Positions 13,435 to 18,870 of a stretch of 18,870 nt of DNA are shown here, piece after piece. The position numbers and the translations under genes were made by a program. Numbering within the stretch: the stretch's first letter is position 1; the number at the start of each line of letters is the position of its first letter. Below the pieces are notes generated by a model. It ran no database searches. It saw only the letters and a program-made list of their open reading frames with translations, and was not told the origin of the DNA. The stretch is from an uncultured Clostridia bacterium (lineage in GTDB: Bacteria > Bacillota > Clostridia > Oscillospirales > Oscillospiraceae), in NCBI GenBank assembly GCA_938049125.1, contig CALICR010000024.1, forward strand, positions 1 to 18,870, in the 5' to 3' direction.

Positions 13435-13668
13435 ATGCCTAACGATAAGGCCCGTCCGCGCAAGCGCAAAAAGGTTTGCAGCTTCTGCGTTGACAAAGTC
13501 GAGCACATCGATTTCAAGGATACGGCCAAGCTTCGCCGTTACCTTTCCGAGCGCGGCAAGATTCTGCCCCGCCGTACCACCGGCACCTGTGCCAAGCATC
13601 AGCGCCAGCTGACCGTCGCCATCAAGCGCGCCCGTCACGTGGCTCTGCTGCCCTATATTGCAGACTAA
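13435..13668 (+). CDS. rpsR: 30S ribosomal protein S18, zinc-type (C+)
   Basis: S18 pairs with S6 in the small subunit. The 77-residue protein has VEHIDFKD (22-29), GKILPRRTTGT (41-51) and IKRARHVALLPY (63-74). It carries C15-x2-C18 and C52/H55, the metal-binding (C+) form of S18; the Bacillus subtilis form lacks these cysteines. AAAGGAGG lies 7 nt before the ATG, and a strong terminator follows directly. Confidence 0.96.
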   Translation: MPNDKARPRKRKKVCSFCVDKVEHIDFKDTAKLRRYLSERGKILPRRTTGTCAKHQRQLTVAIKRARHVALLPYIAD

Positions 13669-13676
13669 GTGTATGC

Positions 13677-13708
13677 AAAAGGCAAGTCCATATCGGACTT
13701 GCCTTTTT
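13677..13708 (+). terminator. Intrinsic terminator of the rpsF-ssb-rpsR operon
   Basis: Stem GGCAAGTCC/GGACTTGCC (13681-13689 with 13695-13703), 5-nt loop, then a T-run (13704-13708). The flanking A-run (13677-13680) extends the stem. Confidence 0.92.
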
Positions 13709-13768
13709 CTTATCTTCGGTGTTTTTGCCGTCTTCGGGACTTTTCCTGCGGATTCTGCCGGAAGCGCC

Positions 13769-13797
13769 TGTACAAACGGCGGCGTCTCTGGTATACT
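13769..13797 (+). promoter_or_regulatory. Promoter of the glmU-like/prs/pth genes
   Basis: -35 TGTACA (13769-13774), 17-bp spacer, extended -10 TGG-TATACT (13789-13797). The start would be near 13804, about 46 nt before the start codon. Confidence 0.6.
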
Positions 13798-13849
13798 GAG
13801 GATACCGTCTCTTTGAAATTGGAATCAATAAGAAAGGACGTGTTGATGG

Positions 13850-15025
13850 ATGGATACGCATTCCGCCGTCGTCTTTCTTCCGAATGATATGGCCCGGACC
13901 GGCCTGCCGCGCCCGACGATGCTGCTGCCCGTGCTGGGCTCGCCGCTGCTCGCATGGCTGGCCGATGCGCTTCGGGCGCGCGGCGTGGACCGGTTCTTTC
14001 TGGTCTGCCGCAGCGAATTTCTGGAGGAGGCCAAGGCCTGCTTCCCGGCCTCCGCGGAGCTGAGCTGCGCCTCGGACCAGAATGTGGCCGACTTGCTCCA
14101 TGTGTTCCTCTCCACCGCCGGGGACGAGGAGGCCGAGACGCTGGTCATCACCGGTCCGATGATCCTCGCGGAGCCGGGCCTCCGGCCTACGCAGACATCC
14201 GGCGCGGCCCCCGCCTGCCTTGTGCCGCGGGATGCCTTCATGTCCGTGCTGGACGAGAAATTCTCCCTGATGGACTTCCTGGCCCACCGCGGCGCGCCCT
14301 GCGCCGGGAACGAAGGAATGTACGCGGTCACGGATCCCATGGACCTGGCGGACTGGCAGCCGGTGCTCCGGCGCGCGAGCCTGCGCCGCCTGACGGCGGC
14401 GGGCGTCCTGGTCTGGGACCCGGAGAACTGCTATGTGGCCCCCTCGGTGGAGGTGGGCGCGGGCACGGAGCTGCTGCCCGGGACCATCCTGCGCGGCACG
14501 ACCGTGATCGGCAGAGATTGTAAGATCGGCCCGAACAGCCTGCTGGAAAATGCGTCGGTCGGCGACCGCACCACGGTCAACGCCTCGCAGATCTACGACT
14601 CCGCCGTGGGCAGCGACACCGCCGTCGGTCCCTTCGCCTATGTGCGGCCCGGCTGCTGCATCGGCGACCACATCAAGCTCGGCGACTTCGTGGAGGTCAA
14701 GAACTCGGTGATCGGGAACGGCACCAAGGTTTCCCACCTCACCTACATCGGCGACAGCGACGTGGGCGAACGGGTCAACTTCGGCTGCGGCACCGTTACG
14801 GTCAACTACGACCGGGCGAAAAAGCACCGCACCACCATCGCGGATGATTCCTTCATCGGCTGCAACACGAACCTCATTGCGCCGGTGACCGTGGGCCGCG
14901 GCTCCTACATCGCCGCCGGATCCACCATCACGGATGACGTCCCGGACCAGGCGCTCGGCATCGCCCGCGCCCGGCAGTACAATAAGAAAGACTGGGCAAC
15001 CAGACACAAAATCAAAGAAAAATAA
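13850..15025 (+). CDS. GlmU-like protein: intact acetyltransferase domain, degenerate uridylyltransferase domain
   Basis: GlmU makes UDP-GlcNAc in two steps. The C-terminal half (about 183-391) is a clear GlmU left-handed beta-helix: RRLTAAGVLVWDPEN, GPFAYVRPG (260-268), VEVKNS (281-286), VSHLTYIGDSDVGE (294-307, catalytic His296), NYD (319-321) and the ALGIARARQ tail. It should acetylate glucosamine-1-phosphate. The N-terminal half is only about 180 residues instead of about 229 and lacks the nucleotide signature LxxGxGTRM, the PKVL lysine (RPTMLLPV here) and the catalytic Asp of GDVPL (TGPMIL here). An in-frame TGA at 13844 rules out a longer start, so the domain appears dead for UTP transfer. 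Total 391 versus about 455 residues. Prs follows, as in other Firmicutes, so this is the glmU position. The RBS AAAGGA is 11-12 nt away. Confidence 0.88.
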   Translation: MDTHSAVVFLPNDMARTGLPRPTMLLPVLGSPLLAWLADALRARGVDRFFLVCRSEFLEEAKACFPASAELSCASDQNVADLLHVFLSTAGDEEAETLVITGPMILAEPGLRPTQTSGAAPACLVPRDAFMSVLDEKFSLMDFLAHRGAPCAGNEGMYAVTDPMDLADWQPVLRRASLRRLTAAGVLVWDPENCYVAPSVEVGAGTELLPGTILRGTTVIGRDCKIGPNSLLENASVGDRTTVNASQIYDSAVGSDTAVGPFAYVRPGCCIGDHIKLGDFVEVKNSVIGNGTKVSHLTYIGDSDVGERVNFGCGTVTVNYDRAKKHRTTIADDSFIGCNTNLIAPVTVGRGSYIAAGSTITDDVPDQALGIARARQYNKKDWATRHKIKEK

Positions 15026-15044
15026 CGTAAGAGAGGTACACAAA

Positions 15045-16007
15045 ATGATCGCACATGGTAAGGAAGTCAAGGTATTCGCCGCAAATGCGTGCCCTGAGTT
15101 CGCCGATAAGGTCTGCGAACAGCTTTATCTCAAGCTGGGCGGCAGCGACGTCAAGACGTTTGCAGACGGTGAGGTCTCCGTTTCCATCAATGAGACGGTC
15201 CGCGGCGCCGACGTGTTCATCATCCAGTCCACCTGCAAACCCGTCAATAACAACCTGATGGAGCTGCTCATTATGATCGACGCCTGCCGCCGCGCCTCCG
15301 CCGGCCGCATCACCGCCGTCATTCCCTATTTCGGCTATGCCCGTCAGGACCGCAAGGCCAAGAGCCGTGACCCGATCTCCGCGAAGCTGGTGGCCAACAT
15401 GATCACCGCGGCCGGTGCGGACCGCGTCCTCACCATGGACCTCCATGCCGACCAGATCCAGGGCTTCTTCGACATCCCCCTCGACAACCTCCGCGGCAAT
15501 CCTCTCTTCGTCAAGTACTACTATGACAAGTTCCCGGCCGAGATTCATGAGGACATGGTCGTCGTCTCTCCCGACGTCGGCTCCGTCTCCCGGGCGCGCC
15601 TCTTCGCCCAGAAGCTGCATATGGGCCTGGCCATCGTCGATAAGCGCCGCCAGAAGGCCAACCAGTGCGAGGTCATGAACGTCATCGGCGACGTGGCGGG
15701 CAAGGACTGCATCCTCTTCGACGACATGGTCGACACGGCCGGCTCCCTCTGCAACGCGGCCAACGCCATCAAGGAGATCGGCGGCGCGAAGCGGGTCTTT
15801 GCCTGCGCGTCCCACGGCCTGCTCTCCGGTCCTGCGGTGGAGCGTATTGCCGGCAGCGCCATTGAAGAGCTGGTCCTGCTGGACACCATGCCGCTGACCG
15901 ATGCGGCGAAGGACTGCCCGAAGATCAAGCAGATCAGCGCCTCCAGCCTCTTCGCCGAGGCCATCCGCCGCACCTATGAGGAAATCTCCCTCGCCAACCT
16001 GTTCTGA
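15045..16007 (+). CDS. prs: Ribose-phosphate pyrophosphokinase
   Basis: Prs makes phosphoribosyl pyrophosphate from ribose-5-phosphate and ATP, feeding nucleotide, NAD, His and Trp synthesis. The 320-residue protein has TFADGEVSV (38-46), the ATP loop GYARQDRK (97-104), MDLHADQIQGFFDIP (131-145), VDKRR (198-202) and the PRPP-binding loop LFDDMVDTAGS (224-234). The start ATG 15045 has GAGAGG 8 nt upstream; an in-frame start at 14934 lies inside the previous gene. It sits 19 nt after the GlmU-like gene and 3 nt before pth, so the three are almost certainly one transcript. Confidence 0.97.
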   Translation: MIAHGKEVKVFAANACPEFADKVCEQLYLKLGGSDVKTFADGEVSVSINETVRGADVFIIQSTCKPVNNNLMELLIMIDACRRASAGRITAVIPYFGYARQDRKAKSRDPISAKLVANMITAAGADRVLTMDLHADQIQGFFDIPLDNLRGNPLFVKYYYDKFPAEIHEDMVVVSPDVGSVSRARLFAQKLHMGLAIVDKRRQKANQCEVMNVIGDVAGKDCILFDDMVDTAGSLCNAANAIKEIGGAKRVFACASHGLLSGPAVERIAGSAIEELVLLDTMPLTDAAKDCPKIKQISASSLFAEAIRRTYEEISLANLF

Positions 16008-16010
16008 GCC

Positions 16011-16607
16011 ATGCTGTTTTCCTCCTCGGGCTGCGACTATCTCATCGTCGGCCTCGGCAATCCGGGACGCGACTACGAGCGGACGCGCCACAACGTGGGG
16101 TTCCGCGCCGTGGACCTGCTGGCTGAGTCGCTGGGCGTCAAGGCGGACCGGGTGAAGTTCCGGGCGCTGGTCTCGCCCATCGTGCGCATCGGCGGGGACA
16201 AGGTGCTGCTGATGAAGCCCCAGACCTATATGAACAGCTCCGGCGACGCCGTCAAGCTTGCGGGCGCGTTCTATAAGCTGCCGCCCGAGCGGATCGTCGT
16301 TCTGTCCGATGACATCTCGCTGGCCGTGGGCCGCATCCGCGTGCGTGAGAGCGGCTCCGCCGGGGGCCACAACGGGCTGAAGAGCATCATCGCCCAGCTG
16401 GGCAGTCAGGATTTCCCACGGGTCAAGATCGGCGTCGGCGCCAAGCCGAACCCCGAGTACGACCTGGCAGACTGGGTCCTTTCCGCCTTCTCCAAGACGG
16501 AGGAGCAGGACCTGAAGCCTGCCCTGGAGCACGCCGCCGCCGCTGCCGCCGACCTCCTGGAGCACGGCCCCGCCTACGCTGCCAACCGCTACAACGGCGC
16601 GACTTGA
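16011..16607 (+). CDS. pth: Peptidyl-tRNA hydrolase
   Basis: Pth releases tRNA from stalled peptidyl-tRNAs. Catalytic features are present: VGLGNPG (13-19), TRHNVGF (25-31, His27), KPQTYMNSSG (69-78, Asn75), SDD (99-101) and GGHNGLKS (118-125). The length of 198 is normal, with a slightly extended N-terminus (MLFSSSGCD). It begins 3 nt after the prs stop (TGAGCCATG) with no clear RBS, so translation is probably coupled to prs. In Bacillus subtilis ctc lies between prs and pth, and fin (yabK) between pth and mfd; both are missing here. Confidence 0.96.
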   Translation: MLFSSSGCDYLIVGLGNPGRDYERTRHNVGFRAVDLLAESLGVKADRVKFRALVSPIVRIGGDKVLLMKPQTYMNSSGDAVKLAGAFYKLPPERIVVLSDDISLAVGRIRVRESGSAGGHNGLKSIIAQLGSQDFPRVKIGVGAKPNPEYDLADWVLSAFSKTEEQDLKPALEHAAAAAADLLEHGPAYAANRYNGAT

Positions 16608-16618
16608 ATAAAGCAGGA

Positions 16619-16653
16619 CCGCCGGAGAAGCTATGCTCCTCCGGCGGCTTTCC
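16619..16653 (+). terminator. Hairpin terminator after pth
   Basis: A 9-bp stem CCGCCGGAG/CTCCGGCGG (16619-16627 with 16639-16647) with an 11-nt loop and a short pyrimidine tail (CTTTCCCGTT). The T-run is weak, so some read-through into mfd is possible. Confidence 0.6.
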
Positions 16654-16683
16654 CGTTCCGGCGCAGAATGCGCCAGGACCCGC

Positions 16684-16712
16684 TTGAAAAAACGGCAGGA
16701 CTGCGATAAAAT
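16684..16712 (+). promoter_or_regulatory. Promoter of mfd (or of a leader RNA)
   Basis: -35 TTGAAA (16684-16689), 17-bp spacer, -10 TAAAAT (16707-16712). The start would be near 16719, leaving an unusually long leader of about 158 nt before mfd. Confidence 0.75.
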
Positions 16713-16804
16713 AGTACAAAATCAAACGACGGCGCAGAAGCGCGCCAAGCGCCCCGGGCCATGCGGTACGCACCTTGCCCGAGAACCGCCTGCGCTGCCG
16801 CCGA

Positions 16805-16835
16805 CCGGCCCGGATGTGTTCCGGACCGGCTTTTT
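16805..16835 (+). terminator. Terminator-like hairpin inside the mfd leader
   Basis: CCGG-c-CCGGA (16805-16814), loop TGTGT, TCCGG-a-CCGG (16820-16829), then C and a run of five T (16831-16835). The stem has one mismatch. It lies between the mfd promoter and its RBS (16865-16871), so it could attenuate mfd or end a leader RNA of about 117 nt. Confidence 0.5.
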
Positions 16836-16876
16836 GACCTGCCCGTTTTTGGGTGCTGCCCGCGAAGGAGGGACTT

Positions 16877-18870
16877 ATGGAGCTGCTGCTCAATGTACTC
16901 AAGGAAACACCGGAATATCAGGCGCTGCTTGCGGCGGTCCGCTCCGTGGGCTGTGCGGCGCTGTCGGGGCTGTCGCCCATTGTCCGCGCCCATTTTATCG
17001 CGGCGCTCTGCCGGGATACGGGGCTGCCTGCGCTGATTCTCTGCGCCGACGACATGGCGGCCCGGTCCACCCAGGAGGCCCTGCAAAGCTTCCTCGGCGA
17101 GGAGCTGCCCGTGCTGCCGGCCCGGGACCTCACGTTCCACGAGGCCGACGCCGTCTCCCGCGGCTGGGAGCAGAAGCGGCTGCGTCAGCTCTATGCCCTG
17201 GCCTCCGGAAAGACGAGGATCCAGATCGCCTCGCTCCAAGCACTGACGCTGCGGACCATCCCCAAGGACCTGCTGCTGGGCGTGGCGCTGACGCTGCGCG
17301 TCGGGGAACCGGCGCCGGTGGACGCGCTGACGGATCGGCTGACGGACCTGGGCTATGCCCGCTGCGCCATGGTGGAGGGGCCGGGCCAGTTCGCCCTGCG
17401 CGGCGGCATCCTCGACGTCTTCTCCCCGGCGGCGGGGAGCCCGGTCCGGGTGGAGTTCTTCGGCGACGAGCCGGACACCATGGGCTATTTCGACCCGGCG
17501 ACCCAGCGCCGCACCGAGAACATCGAGGAGGCGGTGCTCCTGCCCGTGGCGGAGACGCTGCCCAGTCTGCATCCCGGCGGCCGCGCGGGCCTGATTCGGG
17601 ATCTGGAGGCCCGCATCGCCCGGCAGAAGCGGCGGAAAACGCCGAACGAGCTGCTGCTGAAGACCATGGCCGCCGATCTGGAGCGGCTGAAAAACAACCT
17701 CTCCTTCTCGGCCTGGGATCGCTACCTCGGTCTTATCTATCCGGACTTTGCCTGCGCCGCCGATTACCTCCCGGCGGGGGCAATGGTCCTCTGCTGCGAC
17801 CACGGCAGCCTCCAGAAGACGGCCAAGGCCCAGGAGGAGGAGCTCCGCCTGTCGCTCCAGGCTCTGCTGGAGGCAGGCCTCGCGGACGGCAGCCTCAGCG
17901 AGTTCCAGCAGCGCTGGGACCTCCTGAGCTTCCCGGGCCACCCGGTGCTTTACCTCGACAATTTCCTCTCCTCCCGCTATCCGGAGCACCGCTTGCCCAA
18001 GGAGCTGCTCTCCATCACGGCGAAGCAGCTGCCCTCCTACGGCGGCAACCTCGAGACGGCGGCGTCGGACCTCACGTTCTATCAGAAAAACGACTTCCGC
18101 ACCCTGGTGCTCTGCGGCAGCAGGCGGCGCGGCGAGATCTTGCAGGGCCTGCTGCGGGAGCGCCATGTGGACAGCATGCTGGCCTTCCCGCTGACGCGGC
18201 TGCCCCAGCCGGGGCAGATCCTGCTGGCCGAGGGCAGTCTGCCCGGCGGCATGGAGTACCCGGCGCTGCACCTGGCGGTGCTGACCGAGGGCCAGCTCAC
18301 GGCGGCGGCCCAGAAAAAGCGCAGCCTGCCCCGGCAGCGCAAGGCCACGAACCGCCAGAAGCTCAGCAGCTTCACGGACCTGACGCCCGGCGATCTGGTG
18401 GTCCACGAGTACCACGGCATCGGCCGCTATGTGGCCATGGAGCAGATGAAGGTGGACGGTGTCACCAAGGACTACGTCAAGATCGCCTACTCGGGCACCG
18501 ATGTGCTCTACGTTCCGGCGACCCAGCTCGACCTCATCAGTAAGTATATCGGCGGCGGCGAGGACGCGCCGGTCAAGCTCAACCGCCTGGGCGGCGACGC
18601 CTGGCAGAAGGCCAAGAGCCGCGCCAAGAAGGCGGCCCAGGACCTGGCCGCGGGCCTGATTCAGCTCTACGCGGCGCGCAAGCGCCTGCCGGGCTATGCC
18701 TTCTCGCCGGATTCGCCCTGGCAGCAGGAGTTCGAGGAGCACTTCGAGTACGCCGAGACCGACGACCAGCTCCACTGCATCGACGAGATCAAGCACGACA
18801 TGGAGCAGACTATGCCCATGGACCGCCTGCTCTGCGGCGACGTGGGCTTCGGCAAGACCGAGGTGGCCCT
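16877..18870 (+). CDS. mfd: Transcription-repair coupling factor Mfd (partial, 3' end off window)
   Basis: Mfd is an ATP-driven translocase that removes RNA polymerase stalled at DNA lesions and recruits UvrA. The window holds the first 664 codons of about 1150. Seen in order: the UvrB-like module with GQFALRGGILDVFSP from about residue 169, a central variable part, the RNA-polymerase-interacting domain beginning GDLVVHEYHGIGRY (505-518) and VLYVP-xTQLDLISKY, and the Walker A loop GDVGFGKTE (654-662) at the very edge. The other helicase motifs and the TRG motif lie outside. The start ATG 16877 has AAGGAGG 5 nt upstream. It is the fourth gene in the glmU-prs-pth-mfd order but has its own promoter and leader. 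Confidence 0.96.
   Translation, partial: MELLLNVLKETPEYQALLAAVRSVGCAALSGLSPIVRAHFIAALCRDTGLPALILCADDMAARSTQEALQSFLGEELPVLPARDLTFHEADAVSRGWEQKRLRQLYALASGKTRIQIASLQALTLRTIPKDLLLGVALTLRVGEPAPVDALTDRLTDLGYARCAMVEGPGQFALRGGILDVFSPAAGSPVRVEFFGDEPDTMGYFDPATQRRTENIEEAVLLPVAETLPSLHPGGRAGLIRDLEARIARQKRRKTPNELLLKTMAADLERLKNNLSFSAWDRYLGLIYPDFACAADYLPAGAMVLCCDHGSLQKTAKAQEEELRLSLQALLEAGLADGSLSEFQQRWDLLSFPGHPVLYLDNFLSSRYPEHRLPKELLSITAKQLPSYGGNLETAASDLTFYQKNDFRTLVLCGSRRRGEILQGLLRERHVDSMLAFPLTRLPQPGQILLAEGSLPGGMEYPALHLAVLTEGQLTAAAQKKRSLPRQRKATNRQKLSSFTDLTPGDLVVHEYHGIGRYVAMEQMKVDGVTKDYVKIAYSGTDVLYVPATQLDLISKYIGGGEDAPVKLNRLGGDAWQKAKSRAKKAAQDLAAGLIQLYAARKRLPGYAFSPDSPWQQEFEEHFEYAETDDQLHCIDEIKHDMEQTMPMDRLLCGDVGFGKTEVA

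Noticed and set aside
13669..13849. Small open frame after rpsR
   Set aside because: It begins at the rpsR stop and runs through the terminator and the next promoter; no RBS.
14934..15044. Longer prs start inside the GlmU-like gene
   Set aside because: The extra 37 residues do not look like Prs, and ATG 15045 has a good RBS and the expected N-terminus.
16761..16876. Small open frame starting at ATG 16761 as an mfd leader peptide
   Set aside because: There is no RBS before it, it has no run of regulatory codons, and it overlaps mfd in another frame. A leader peptide cannot be fully excluded.
16631..18796. 721-codon minus-strand and 636-codon plus-strand frames over mfd
   Set aside because: Mfd signatures run in one frame across the whole region; the other frames have no recognisable domain and biased composition.
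1..18870. tRNA, rRNA, CRISPR array, insertion sequence, phage attachment site or replication origin
   Set aside because: No cloverleaf-like run, regularly spaced repeat, transposase or integrase motif, or DnaA-box cluster was seen by eye on either strand. A tool search could still find a short RNA gene.

Overview
This window looks like ordinary chromosome from a GC-rich, endospore-forming Firmicute, most likely a class Clostridia gut-type organism (Oscillospiraceae-like). The reasons are strong AGGAGG-type ribosome binding sites, a spoIIP gene, the cluster rpsF-ssb-rpsR, a zinc-type (C+) ribosomal protein S18, QueH in place of QueG, a PfoR-type PTS IIC protein, and the order glmU-prs-pth-mfd, which is also found in Bacillus and Clostridium. 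The species cannot be named from sequence alone. I see no tRNA, rRNA, CRISPR array, insertion sequence or prophage gene.

Layout. (1) 1-828, minus: 5' part of a PfoR-like PTS IIC membrane protein, divergent from a PIN/NYN-fold nuclease-like gene at 1169-2389 that has a very long Ala/Pro/Lys linker. (2) 2490-4667, minus: an M20-family (AbgB-like) amidohydrolase and a metallo-beta-lactamase-fold hydrolase. The latter is divergent from trmB (4792-5502), and the shared promoter region is strikingly symmetrical. (3) 5564-7257, minus: a compact three-gene operon, low-molecular-weight phosphatase - queH - ung. (4) 7435-9219, plus: a membrane-anchored coiled-coil protein with a zinc-binding motif at each end, then an AEC-family transporter. 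(5) 9264-10787, minus: cardiolipin synthase, divergent from tadA and spoIIP (10943-12452). (6) 12627-13668, plus: rpsF-ssb-rpsR behind a near-consensus promoter and a structured leader. (7) 13850 to the window end, plus: a GlmU-like protein, prs, pth and the first 664 codons of mfd.

Together the genes cover translation and tRNA quality (trmB, queH, tadA, pth, rpsF, rpsR), DNA maintenance and repair (ung, ssb, mfd), envelope and nucleotide-sugar metabolism (cls, glmU-like, prs), sporulation (spoIIP) and transport (PTS IIC, AEC). Promoters are unusually easy to read: nearly all have a 17-bp spacer, and several carry an extended -10 (TGn).

No clear new multi-gene system is visible. The points most worth following are: a GlmU ortholog whose N-terminal uridylyltransferase domain lacks every catalytic signature I can check; the PIN/NYN protein with a histone-H1-like linker and a 5' leader holding three perfect GC hairpins; the mirror-image promoter region between the MBL gene and trmB; a terminator-like hairpin inside the mfd leader; and the two-ended zinc membrane protein.
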